Source: Deinandra increscens subsp. villosa
Lineage: Eukaryota; Streptophyta; Magnoliopsida; Asterales; Asteraceae
Direction: 5' to 3'
Length of the DNA stretch: 64,000 nucleotides
NCBI GenBank assembly: GCA_039602395.1
Contig: JBCNJP010000012.1
Location: forward strand, 28,568,454-28,632,453
Shown: positions 33,647 through 44,380 of the stretch, piece after piece
Numbering within the stretch: position 1 is the stretch's first letter
Layout: every line of letters starts with the position of its first letter
Made by a program: the position numbers and the translations under genes
Notes under the pieces: model-generated
What the model was told of the DNA's origin: nothing
Databases searched by the model: none
The model's input: the letters and a program-made list of their open reading frames with translations, nothing else

Positions 33647-34050
33647 TTAAGATTTAAATAACTGAGGGTACTTTCGTTGTATATCTGTTTCCAATTCCCA
33701 AGTGGTTTCAGGCCCATGGCGTGAATTCCATCGGACCTTGATCATAGGGATCCATCTTCTTCTTAGTCTCCTTTCTACTCTTTCTAATATTTCAACAGGT
33801 TGCTCTGTGTACCTCAACTTCTCATCCAATTTTATATCTTGAATCGGAATAGCGATGTCTTTATCGATCAAACTCTTCTTAAGATTTGAAACGTGAAATA
33901 CGTCATGAATTCCACTAAGTTCTTTGGGTAGCTCAAGCTGATAGGCTACAGTTCCTATTTTGGATATTACTTTAAATGGTCCTATATAACGTGGACTTAA
34001 TTTCCCGCGCTTTCCAAACCTCATAATTCCTTTCCAAGGGATATTTTTAA
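33647..34050 (-). pseudogene. Gypsy integrase C-terminus with chromodomain-like tail
   Basis: The frame includes GKRGKLSPRYIGPFKVI, an SH3-like integrase C-terminal motif. It then has HDVFHVSNLKK and a final KVRWNSRHGPETTWELE segment resembling the variant chromodomain of Tekay/Del elements. A frameshift near 34025-34050 separates it from the integrase core. Chromodomains bias insertion toward particular chromatin; that role is inferred from the family. Confidence 0.8.
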
Positions 34051-34959
34051 CATTACCAAATCTCCTTTTACAAATTCCAAAGGCCTTCGTCTTTTATCCG
34101 CGTAACTTTTCTGTCTATCTTGGGCGGCCTTGAGTTTGTCACGAATTTGCTTGATCCTCTCAGTGGTTTCCAATACTAATTCAGGACCCGTCCATTGTCC
34201 TTTACCAATTTCTGACCAGCACAGTGGTGTACGCCACTTACGTCCGTATAGAGCTTCGAAAGGAGCTGCCTTGATGCTAGTATGATAATTGTTATTGTAA
34301 GCGAACTCAATTAATGGCAAATGACTATCCCAATTACCACCAAACTCAATGACGCATGCCTTTAGCATATCCTCCAATGTCTGAATTGTTCTTTCACTTT
34401 GCCCGTCCGTTTGGGGGTGATATGTAGTGCTAAAGTGTAACTTAGTTCCCAAAGCTGCTTGAAATGCTTTCCAGAATTGAGAAGTGTAACGACTATCCCG
34501 ATCCGAGACAATAGATAATGGAACTCCATGTCTTGAAACGATTTCTTTCACATACAACTTTGCCATCTGTTCTAACGAAGATGATTCTTTTATTGGCAAG
34601 AAGTGTGCTGACTTGGTTAATCGGTCCACAATTACCCAAATCGTGTCATTACCACTACTTGTTCTTGGCAATTTGGTTACGAGATCCATGGTGACCAAAT
34701 CCCATTTCCACTCCGGGATTTTTAACTGTTGTAAGTATCCGGCTGGTTTTTTATGTTCAGCTTTTACTTGTAAACACACTGGACATTGTCCTATGTATTT
34801 AGCAATATCCTTTTTCATTCCCGGCCACCAGAAATGGGTTTTTAGATTTTGATACATTTTATCTCCACCGGGATGCATTGTATACTTAGATTTATGTGCT
34901 TCTTGCAGTATTACCTCACGGAATTCTCCTTCCTTGGGTACCCAAATTCTGTTTCCCAA
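34021..34959 (-). pseudogene. Gypsy integrase core
   Basis: The 312-codon frame contains the HHCC zinc region (HPGGDKMYQNL, then CPVCLQVK). The DDE core follows: acidic residue in VTMDLVTKLP, second Asp in VSDRDSRYTSQFW, and Glu in the DGQSERTIQTLEDML region. The core looks intact. A TGA stop near 34993 separates it from RNase H, and a frameshift ends it near 34021, so the polyprotein as a whole is not translatable. Confidence 0.85.
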
Positions 34960-34992
34960 TCGTAAAATTCCATCTGGTCCAACGTCAAGTTG

Positions 34993-36512
34993 TCATACCC
35001 TAGTCATCATCTCTTCTTCTTCTGGGTTTGATATTTCCAGTTGCTTTTTCTGAGCTTCCTTAATTTCGTCTATCATTCTTACTCCAACATTTATTCTCAT
35101 GGCCCTTACTCGTAGTGGCTTAGGCCTATCCTTGCGACTTAACGCATCTGCCACAACATTGGCTTTTCCTAGGTGATACTTAATCTCACAATCGTAATCA
35201 CTTAACACCTCCATCCATCGCCTTTGCCTCATATTTAATTCTTTCTGGTTGAACAAGTGTTGAAGACTTTTATGGTCAGAGTAAACCACAAACCTAGTTC
35301 CATATAGATAGTGTCTCCAAATTTTCAAGGCAAACACCACTGCTCCTAACTCAGGATCATGAGTGGTGTAATTCTTTTCGTGTGGTTTTAATTGCCTTGA
35401 TGCATAAGCAATTACCTTATCTCGTTGCATAAGTACGCACCAAAGTCTATTGATGGATGCATCACAATAGACCACAAAATCTTTTGTCCCGTCTGGCAAA
35501 GACAATATGGGTGCGGAGCACAACTTCTGCTTTAGCAGCTCAAATGCATCAGTGTGTTTCTGCCTCCAATCAAACTTAGCATTCTTTTGAGTCAATGCCG
35601 TTAAAGGTGTGGCAATTTTTGAGAAGTCTTGAATAAATCTCCGATAATATCCAGCTAATCCAAGGAAACGTCGGATCTCCGTTGGTGATTTCGGTTGCTC
35701 CCATTTCATAATAGATTCTATCTTTATTGGATCTATCTGGATTCCCGTATCATTTACCACATGTCCGAGAAATTGGACTTCTCTTAACCAGAAATCACAT
35801 TTGGAAAACTTGGCATAAAGCTTTTCCTTTCTCAGTATCTCCAACATTTTTCTCAAATGCTCTTCATGTTCCTTCTTTGTACGCGAGTAGATTAGAATAT
35901 CATCAATGAAAACAATGACAAATTTGTCAAGGTAAGGCTTGCACACTCTATTCATTAGATCCATGAATACTGCTGGTGCATTTGTTAACCCAAAGGGCAT
36001 AACAGTAAATTCATAGTGCCCGTACCTTGTGCGAAAGGCTGTTTGGGAATATCTACCTCGCGCACTTTCATTTGATGATATCCAGACTTCAGGTCAATTT
36101 TAGAAAAATAACTAGCACCCTGAAGTTGATCGAATAAGTCATCGATTCTTGGCAATGGATACTTGTTCTTGATTGTTATCTTGTTTAGGTCTCGATAATC
36201 GATGCACATTCTCATCGATCCATCCTTCTTGTTTACGAAAAGTACTGGCGCTCCCCAGGGTGATGAACTGGGTCTTATAAATCCCTTATCCAGGAGTTCT
36301 TGTAGCTGGCTTTTTAGCTCTTGCATTTCTGATGGTGCCAGTCTATATGGTGCTTTAGCAACTGGAGTTGCTCCCGGAACCAGATCTATTCGGAATTCCA
36401 ATTGCCGATCCGGTGGTAAGCCAGGTAAGTCATCTGGAAACACGTCAGCATATTCGGAGACCACCGGTACATCTTCTATTTTCTTCTCCTTTGGTGACTC
36501 TACAACGTTCAC
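34993..36512 (-). pseudogene. Gypsy reverse transcriptase and RNase H, frameshifted
   Basis: RT begins with FPDDLPGLPPDRQLEF and continues with KKDGSMRMCIDYRDLN and DLKSGYHQMKVRE. A frameshift near 36010-36045 moves it into the frame MPFGLTNAPAVFMDLMNRV, which carries the catalytic VIVFIDDILIYS motif. RNase H follows (VVYCDASINRLWCVLMQ, YSDHKSLQHLF, KANVVADALSRK). The frame ends at 34993 in a stop. All catalytic signatures can be seen, but not in one frame. Confidence 0.85.
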
Positions 36513-38291
36513 TAGAAAGGCCTAACATCCTTTTCTCATGCACTTTCTTGCTAGAAGTAAGGATGAGATCTTCTTGGGTTTTATTAATTTCTCCCCAACA
36601 ATGGTGTGAGTTTTACCATCTGCAGACTCCACTGTTATTGTCTTGACATCGCAGTGGATTTTTGCACGCTGCTAGGTTAACCAATCCATACTCAACACAA
36701 TATCGAAACCGCTTAAGGTCATAGGTAATAATTCTAATTCAAACTTAGAATTGTCAATGTCTAACTGGCAATTCTTAACTATCTCAGGTATACTTATTTC
36801 TTGTCCATTGGCAGTTTCTACTAGTAAGGAACATCTAGTTTGTGTTTAGTACAATTCAGTTTAGGTATGCAGGTAACAGATATAAAACTCCTATTTGCAC
36901 CATAATCAAATAGTATACTGAGAAATTGATTGTTAACAAGGAACATACCAGTTGCGACATCGTCGTCCTTTCGAGCCTCGTCTGCATTCAGCACAAACAC
37001 CCGAGCATTTCCCCCGTGGCGCTATACCTTCTCTGCCCTTGCTTTTCTCCGCCTCCTTAAGTTTTGGGCACTCATGTCGTCTATGTCCTTCTTCTTTGCA
37101 GTAATAACAAACAACTGGTCCCCGACACTGCTCTGCACGGTGTCCCTTTCGATGACATTTTTGACATTCCACATCTCTACGGCAATGTACTGCATAGTGC
37201 CCTTTCTTCTGACAGTTACGACATACAATCTCACTCCTACATTGTTGTGTTCGATGGCCCATCTTTCCACACTTCTGACAGTTTTCATCCCTAGCCTTCT
37301 TGGAGTCCCTATCACTGTTCCCTTTCCAACTTCCTTCCCTTTTCTTATTATCAAATCTTCGTTTTCCTCCTTCCACTTCATCGTTTTGATTCACTTGTCT
37401 CAACCATTCCTCACTTAGAATTGTCACTAGATCCATGGCGGATTCCAGTGTATGAGGTCTGGCTGTCCTTACATTGGCACGGATTTCGGGGCTCACTCCC
37501 CATACAAACCTTCTTACCTGCCTATCTTCTGTTTCTGCCATATGTGGTACCAGAGTTAACAACTCATTGAAATGGTTGATATAGGCTTTGTAATCATTTA
37601 TATCCATCCTCAAGTTGGTAAATTCGTTCTCTAGTTTTTCCGACTCACTTTCTGATATAAACTTTCTCATCACTATCCTTCTGAACCAACTCCACCTTTT
37701 CTGATAAACCCGATCCTTCCCTTTTGCATTTCTAATCGTCTTCCACCAAATTAGTGCACTACCTTTAAATGACTGAGATGCGAATCTTATTTTATCTTCT
37801 TCTGGACAGTTACTGATTTCCAACACTTCTTCCATCTCTTCCAGCCAGTTTAGAGTGTCAGTTGCACTCTTTTCCCCCTTGAAGATACTAGGCTTACAAG
37901 CCATGAAAGCCTTGTAGGTGCAACCTCTTTTCTTTGCTCGTCTTCTGTCTTCTCTATCACTTTCCTCCTCGTTAGATAAGTAATCTTCATAACGTCGGCG
38001 GTTTCTTTTGTGTCTAGGCACAGATTCGCTCCGAGAGCTAACGGGTGATCTCGATCGCTTGTCATCTCGTCTTCTTCTGGTTCGACTGTGCTGACTTTCT
38101 TCTGATTTAGCAGGCATGCTCTCATCTTGCTTCATTTTAGCCAAGCGCTCAGATAATGCAGCTGCTACTTCAGTAGCAACTATATCCCTTATTCTTCTTT
38201 CAGTGTCATTATTTTGGGATTCTTGCCGAATTGATGGATTATCATTATCGTTGGAGGGATGAGTCTGATCGTCTTCTTGATTAGTAGCCAT
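36513..38291 (-). pseudogene. Gypsy gag and degenerate protease
   Basis: Gag starts at ATG 38291 and runs 452 codons: an Arg/Ser-rich N-terminal segment, the gag core (FKGEKSATDTLNWLEEMEEV, LIWWKTIRNAK, NHFNELLTLVPHMAE) and four tandem zinc knuckles (CQKCGKMGHRTQQC, CRNCQKKGHYAVHC, CQKCHRKGHRAEQC, CYYCKEEGHRRHEC; 37090-37265). A one-base change in the C/G run near 37012-37016 shifts the frame before the protease. The protease active site reads FDYGANRSFIS (about 36903), with DYG where DSG or DTG is expected. The following ~350 bp are further broken. Confidence 0.85.
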
Positions 38292-38555
38292 ATTTGATTT
38301 GAAATGAATGTTTGCCAGAGCAATGGTTTATGATTAGGAATGTGGTATTCTTGGAAATTTGTGATATTGGGTGTATTCTTGGAAGTTTATGATTTTTGCT
38401 TTTTTAATGTATATTGGTTTTAGTATCGGAGTCTAATTTTTAAGAATTTTCCTTTGATCTGCCTCCATCATTAGATGGCTGTTTGAATCTTTCTTTTAGA
38501 CATAACCCAAATTTGCTTATCATTTCTGTGTTTGTACTTTTCTTTATTGGTGTAT

Positions 38556-38601
<46 letters not shown>

Positions 38602-38903
38602 ATCGTCTTTGGCTTATTCATTAATCTCTTAGAGTTGCAGCCTATAATTGGAAGACTTAAGGTTCTTAAATTCGTCTGTTAGGTTTCATCGAGTCTTAGT
38701 GTACTTGTGGATAGGAATTGCAGTTAGCTAGGCTGAAACTACTATCGACCTTACACTAACTCTCCATAACTACCCAACAAACAAATTTATTTACCTAAGT
38801 CATAATCCTATAATGGATGCATTAATCTTATGATCGAATTAAGGTTCAAGCTTAGGGGTCTTAAACACCTAATCTGCTGGAACCTGTGGCTCTGATACCA
38901 ACC
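38291..38903 (-). other. Gypsy 5' leader, primer site and microsatellite
   Basis: The untranslated leader lies between the LTR and gag. It contains a (CA)n(TA)n tract at 38554-38598 and the tRNA-Met primer site TGGTATCAGAGCCA on the minus strand at 38887-38900, three bases from the LTR end. Confidence 0.8.
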
Positions 38904-40630
38904 TGTCACACCCCGCCCGAACCGCTTGTCAGGTACGGGAGAGGTGTTGTGGAAAACAGACTGTCGATATCAGATACACGCGGAAGCAACAGAATATGAT
39001 AATATTAAACAACGATTTGTTTATTTAATTTACAGACAGCCTACAAAGTTTCACAATCTTAAAAGTAAACATGATAATAATAAGTCTTGATTTAGCATCT
39101 TAACATAATACTAATAACTGGGTTCGACTGTTCTTCTTATTTTAATAATAACATATGCTTGGCTCTTTGAAGGATCACCTATCTGAATGATCCTACTGAT
39201 TTCCTGTAAAATTGAGAAAACAACTGTATCAACAACATTGATGTTGTTGGTGAGCTGCACCGTACCTGTTATTCAACTTTCAAAGCTACTGGAACTACAA
39301 ACTTGCTTACATGTAATGACTAGAATTCAACCAATAAAATATATATAAGTCATGGGGTACAACACATGCACCAAAGGATTCTAGCATACTAGTTACATAG
39401 TAATTTTTCACATTACATGCAATTATATCTGATGCGTAGCCAGTAAGCAATAAACTGTAGAACCACAACTGTTAGTTGTGGCCTCAAAACTCTCAATAAC
39501 AAGGATAAGGTAACAGAATTCACTTGACTTGACTGGTAATTTTAACTGGGATGATCTACTTTGGTGGTCGTACTACTTCTGATATAGTCAACCTAAGCCA
39601 ATACAATAACAAGACTATTTGTCATAATAATATCTTGTTTTATCTTGTAATTTCGGTTTTTATATTTTGTAAACTCAATGCTTGTTATGGTATTTTCCTA
39701 TTTGTGTAATTATGAGTTGTCATCTGGTTCACAAAATGTTCTATCCTCAAGTTTTATTGAACTTAAATATTCTGAATGTAAACTGTTGCATAATGCAACA
39801 CTAATGTTGCATAATGCAATACTGAGTATTCTGACATTCGCGACCCGCGAATGATGTTTAATCATATCCTGGAAAAATGGTGTGTTATGACCCGCTTCAA
39901 GTTTTATTAAACTCGAATTCTTTCTGTTTTTAGTATTGTTGCATAATGCAACACTAAACACCTATCGTCATCTTAGCTTTAGAATTTTAAGTAAATGTTG
40001 TTTAATTTTTATAAAACTGTTGTATACTGCAATACTAAGTATTTATAACTATTTTATTTTTGGGACTTCAAGTAAATGACATTTAATTTACATTTTATAA
40101 AGTTGTTGTATACTGTTGCATGATGCAACATTAAATATCTAGCGGGTCAGACCTCCATCTACTCGAATTCAAACCTTGGTTTTTCTTATGTATCTCAAGT
40201 TTCTACAATCTTTATGTCTAATCTTTAAATTATACTAACTTAAGGATTTCATAATAAAACTAACACTAAACCTTACTAAGTTTCAATTCTTTTTAATCTA
40301 ATCCTCAACAACCCTTAGCATGCAATATACTCCTAATGATTTATTCAATCCAGTGAGGTTTCTAGGCTGCCAATTAGGTATGGAATAAATCAGATTTAAG
40401 TTCCTTGTTCTACAAAGCTGTAATGCATATCCAGGTTGTACCTTGTGCAGAAAAACTGGTACAATCTGTCTTCTTCTTCCCTGCGCAACCTGATGAACAT
40501 CAGCAGCCCCCCACCCTCTTCTTTTCTTACAGGCTTATGCCATTACCTATCCAACATTCCCTTAAGAAATTGAGACTCAAATCAACCCATTCTCTTACAT
40601 AAACATAAATTAATCCATCACACTTACCTT
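38904..40630 (-). repeat. 5' LTR (minus orientation) of the Gypsy element, promoter end missing
   Basis: Starting TGTCACACCCCGCCCG on the plus strand, this copy aligns with 31291-33080 up to CACTTACCTT at 40630 and then switches to unrelated sequence. The missing ~570 bp would contain the U3 promoter. An ~80-bp segment is also deleted near 40525. Confidence 0.85.
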
Positions 40631-41000
40631 TGTTGGTGTTAGTATTTCTAAAGTGGATCATGTAATTGGTAATGTCATGACTATGAACACTTTGAATCAA
40701 TTGTAAGAGCAAGCTAGAATACTTGAGTTGTGAAATTGCATGTTACGTTCATGACTTATCTATTACGGAAACTTTTTGCATTAAACTTGTTATACATGAT
40801 CATACAACGTTGTTCTAGGAAATGTTATCTCTTACATGTGGTAAATGATACATGAATAACTTGTTATGTTATGTAACTTGATGAACATGAGTCGGTAAAG
40901 TTTTAAGTTTTAACTAGTCAACATTCACAATATTCAATAATTTGTTTTTTAGGTCATGAAACAAACTAGTAGTAATATTTAGAGTATAATGTTTTTTACA
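40631..41000. other. Flank between Gypsy remnant and fibrillarin promoter
   Basis: This is AT-rich sequence without a supported gene. It directly follows the truncated LTR and is probably distal upstream sequence of the fibrillarin gene. Confidence 0.4.
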
Positions 41001-41218
41001 TACTTGGGCTTTAACAAGGTATCTGAGTGACTGAGTCCCACACCGATCATTTTGGGCTTAGCCCATTTAGCATGCAGAACGAAGACAAATTAAAAATGAA
41101 TTGAAGGAAACCAAAACCCTAAACCCTGGCGTTATAAGACCACCCAATTCGCCGTTTAGTTTTCCCTATCCACCACATAAACCCTAGAACCTCTTCCGCT
41201 AAATCAAACCATCCCAAA
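41001..41218 (+). promoter_or_regulatory. Fibrillarin promoter and 5' UTR with telo-box and TGGGCY motifs
   Basis: TGGGCTT at about 41006 and TGGGCTTAGCCCA (41053-41065) match site II-type TGGGCY elements. AAACCCTAAACCCT at 41115-41128 and AAACCCTAG at about 41179 are telo-boxes. Together these elements are known from plant ribosomal-protein and ribosome-biogenesis promoters. The exact transcription start is not determined; 41100-41218 is probably partly 5' UTR. Confidence 0.7.
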
Positions 41219-43512
41219 ATGAGGCCTCCAATGAGAGGAGGAGGAGGTACTTCACTTCTCGACCTAATTCATCTTATCTATTCTAGTTTAATCCGTTTAA
41301 TTTTGGAATAAACCGATTTGTTGTTGTTTGATTTACAGGACGCGGTGGTGGAGGTTACAGCGGCGGTCGCAGTGGCGGTCGTGGAGATGGAGGCGGTAGA
41401 GGAGGAAGGGGAAGAGGAGGATTCAGCGGCGGTAGAGGCGGAAGAGGCGGCGATATGGCACGCGGTGGTGGTAGAGGCGGCGGCAGGGGACGCGGTGGTG
41501 GCCGTGGTGGTAGAGGCGGTGGAATGAAGGGAGGAAGTAAGGTTGTGGTTGAGCCTCATAGACATGAAGGTGTGTTTATTGCTAAGGGGAAGGAAGATGC
41601 TCTCTGTACTAAAAATATGGTGCCTGGTGAAGCTGTCTACAATGAGAAGAGGATCTCTGTTCAGGTATCTCCATTTTACCATTAATTGTTATTTGTTCAA
41701 TTCCTTTTTTATCTGTTAAATGTATGTTTAGATAAATTACTGTTATTTTTTTTAAATTCTTGATAAACTGATAAATTTAAAAATACATTAAAATGATAAA
41801 TTTAAAAATAAACACATGATTATGGTTCTGGAGTTTCTGGTATTCATGTTATTTTCTTTTGATCAGAATGAGGATGGCACAAAGGTTGAGTATAGAGTAT
41901 GGAACCCTTTCAGATCAAAGCTTGCTGCTGCTGTTCTTGGTGGAGTTGACAACATTTGGATGGTAGATTAACATCTTAACAGTTGTTCTTGAGTAAAATC
42001 TTTATTATGATAAATTCATATATGTTTTTTTTGCTTTAGAAACCTGGATCAAAGGTGCTATACTTGGGAGCTGCATCTGGAACCACAGTTTCTCACGTCT
42101 CTGATCTTGTTGGCCCAGTAAGTATTTTGCTATAAACCTTGATATCTTTTTGAATAATCTGTAACTAATATGTTAATTTTTCATGTTTGTAGACGGGAGT
42201 TGTGTATGCTGTTGAGTTTTCTCACAGAAGTGGGAGAGATCTGGTTAACATGGCTAAAAAGCGTACGAATATTATTCCGATTATTGAGGATGCTAGACAT
42301 CCAGCAAAGTACAGGATGCTTGTTAGCATGGTTGATGTTATCTTTTCTGATGTTGCTCAACCTGATCAGGTTTGATTTTTACTTAATTGCATTCAGTTTC
42401 TCCAGCTTTACATTTTTTAATTTATCAGAAAGTTTTAATTTTTATAGCAACACCATTGATTTTGATATGCTTTGCTTGTACTTTTTGATTGCTAATCCTT
42501 CAAAGCTACCTTTTTACAAAGTTAGGTTTTCATTTTTAGAATTCAGTTCAGTTTATTACATTGCATATGATGAACTACTCGGATTCCCCTTCAGGACATA
42601 TTGGATGATGCAAAACCGAGTTTCTGATGTATTTATCTACTTTACATTTTTTTATCTGGGATTTTTGGCATTGGTTTACTAAATTTTAAAGTAGTATTCT
42701 AGCAAGCAATTTTTTAAATGCTTCACACGTTAATTTGTTTGCATTTGTTTTCTCTGGCTTTACATTTTTAAAATTCTCAAATTAGTTGAGTAAATTACAT
42801 ATGATGAACTACTCGGATTCCCCTTCAGGACATCTTGGATGATGCAAAACCGAGTTTCTGATGTATCTATATACTCCTGTTTTATTTGTATTTTAATTTG
42901 TTTTTAACATTTCCATGGGTTTTAAATTTCTACTTTATATATTTTGGAATTAGTATTCTAAATTTAAGTACATGATGAATTAACTCGGATTCCCCTTCAA
43001 GACGTCATGAGTGATGCACAAATCGAGTTTCTGATGCTATAACCAACAACTTTTAACTGATGGCTGCTGTTTTCTCTTTGGTTTTATATCCTGGTCCGGT
43101 AAAAATTATCCAACTTTTCTTAATTATTTGTATATCACAACTAAATTTTTTTCCAATTTTTTGTCTCTATGCAGGCAAGGATTTTAGCACTAAATGCGTC
43201 GTATTTCTTGAAAGCAGGAGGCTACTTTGTTATATCCATCAAGGTTTGTTAATCTGTTCATGTTTTTTTAAATATCTTTGATTTTATACCTAGTTTTATG
43301 ACATGTTAATTGTTTTTTGTGTGTGAACTTTGCAGGCCAACTGTATAGATTCTACGGTTCCTGCTGAAGCTGTATTTGCTTCAGAAGTAAAAAAGCTTCA
43401 GGCTGAGCAATTCAAGCCAATGGAACAGGTGACTCTAGAGCCCTTTGAGCGTGATCATGCCTGTGTTGTTGGAGCTTACCGTGTGCCTAAGAAACAGAAA
43501 CCAGCATCATAG
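41219..43512 (+). CDS. FIB: Fibrillarin (rRNA 2'-O-methyltransferase), seven exons
   Basis: Exons: 41219-41246, 41339-41664, 41867-41962, 42040-42117, 42193-42369, 43175-43243, 43336-43512. All introns have GT..AG ends and the joined frame is open, giving 316 residues; recalled Arabidopsis FIB1 and FIB2 are about 308 and 320. Residues ~7-75 form the glycine/arginine-rich domain. The methyltransferase fold follows: VEYRVWNPFRSKLAAAVLGG, then the S-adenosylmethionine loop LYLGAASGTTVSHVSD (about 157-172), AVEFSHRSGRDL, a conserved Asp in FSDVAQPDQ, and ISIKANCID with the conserved Lys. Fibrillarin is the catalytic subunit of box C/D snoRNPs in the nucleolus. The start is the first ATG after the telo-box. 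Intron 5 (42370-43174) hosts the three snoRNA units. Confidence 0.95.
42563..42632 (+). ncRNA. Intronic C/D-box snoRNA, copy 1 (U60-like by location)
   Basis: C box ATGATGA (42567-42573) and D box CTGA (42624-42627) enclose ~50 nt, with a C'-like GGATGATG at 42603-42610. Upstream of the presumed D' box, TCGGATTCCCCTT can pair over 13 nt with 25S rRNA AAGGGGAATCCGA (rRNA recalled, not checked). The second guide, AAAACCGAGTTT, lies before box D. In Arabidopsis, intron 5 of both fibrillarin genes is reported to encode the U60 snoRNA; the location here matches. It is likely released from the spliced intron. Confidence 0.85.
42796..42867 (+). ncRNA. Intronic C/D-box snoRNA, copy 2
   Basis: C box ATGATGA (42801-42807), C'-like GGATGATG (42837-42844) and D box CTGA (42858-42861). 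The segment from C to D matches copy 1 except for one base (CATC for CATA). TACA before box C and TGTA after box D can form a short terminal stem. The sequence upstream (GCTTTACATTTTTAAAATT) also resembles that upstream of copy 1, so flanks were duplicated with the snoRNA. Confidence 0.85.
42967..43039 (+). ncRNA. Intronic C/D-box snoRNA, copy 3 (diverged)
   Basis: C box ATGATGA (42972-42978) and D box CTGA (43031-43034). The D'-side guide ACTCGGATTCCCCTTCA is fully conserved with the other copies. The loop (AGACGTCATGAGTGATGCAC) and the D-side guide (AAATCGAGTTT for AAACCGAGTTT) differ. Conservation of the first guide while the rest drifts suggests that the first guide is the functional one. 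The unit lies 136 nt upstream of exon 6. Confidence 0.8.
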
Positions 43513-44380
43513 ATGCAGCTGGTGGATCTGCTTTCAACTGATCATGATGGGTTGTTTAGTATGTGTGATCTATCGTTTGTTTTAAGGTTTTATTCATGTA
43601 ATGTGGTAACTTGGAAGTTAGATGTTTTGGTTTCAATGGTTTTGGATATCTGCAATTGAAATCCCCAACATTTTTATGATTATAGATCGAAAATTTGATC
43701 TAAAAAGCCACGGAGTTTATGTCTCTGTTAGTGGTCTCCAATCTCTTTCTCAAATCGAACACGCCTCCCTTCTCCTGGATCAAATCTAGCTCGCCTTATT
43801 TTTTAATAGAACGATATCTTTTTGTAAGAACTTTACTGGATTTTTGCTACATGTTTTTAGTCAAGTATTTATTTATGTATAAAAAGCTATAATTATTTTC
43901 CTTTAAAAAACGGGACTAAATTTGCAAAAAAAACTGCATTTTTTTACTAGAAATTTTTACCACAATTTAATAAACTGTTATATTTGTGTAGTAGTTTCAG
44001 CGCTAAAGAGAACATTTCTGTGTTGTTTCACCTTAGAACATTTACGTGGTTATTGAATAGATTTACAATTTGTTAATGGTAAAATATTCAGAGAGATTAC
44101 ATTTAAGGGATAAATAAATGATTGTACTGGACCACTTGAAAGCAACAACTTCATCATCAATCTTGAGTATCAATTGTTCTTCACTAGCACAAGCAACGCT
44201 GAATAATTTGAGACTGGAGGTGCAAATTTCAAACTGACTGCTAGTGAACAATTAAAATGAAATGCACTTTTATTAAACATGATTTTTATAAATAAAAAAA
44301 ACTCGCTCACGTTCGATATATCTGTCGTGATTAGAAAGGGAGTTAATACCGGTGTCTTTAAAAGAACTAACCTTCCCAAC
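43513..44380. other. Fibrillarin 3' UTR and intergenic sequence
   Basis: The first ~150 bp are probably 3' UTR, with TTTTATTCATGTAATG near 43590. Beyond that I see AT-rich sequence with no supported gene up to the L1 remnant. Confidence 0.45.

Larger units (their letters stand above)
31291..40630 (-). mobile_element. Defective Tekay/Del-like Gypsy retrotransposon
   Basis: Minus-strand order is LTR (38904-40630), primer site TGGTATCAGAGCCA (38887-38900), gag, protease, RT, RNase H, integrase, a chromodomain-like C-terminus, polypurine tract and LTR. Integrase before the 3' LTR with a final WNSRHGPETTWE segment fits chromoviruses of the Tekay/Del type. Coding is broken by several frameshifts and stops. 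Both outer LTR ends are missing, so no target duplication exists. Confidence 0.85.

Noticed and set aside
41278..41682. Ser/Thr/Ala-rich frame on the minus strand
   Set aside because: It is the antisense shadow of the Gly/Arg-rich exon of fibrillarin.
42170..42682. 170-codon plus-strand frame crossing exon 5 and intron 5
   Set aside because: It is in the wrong frame for fibrillarin exon 5 and runs into the intron holding the snoRNA units.
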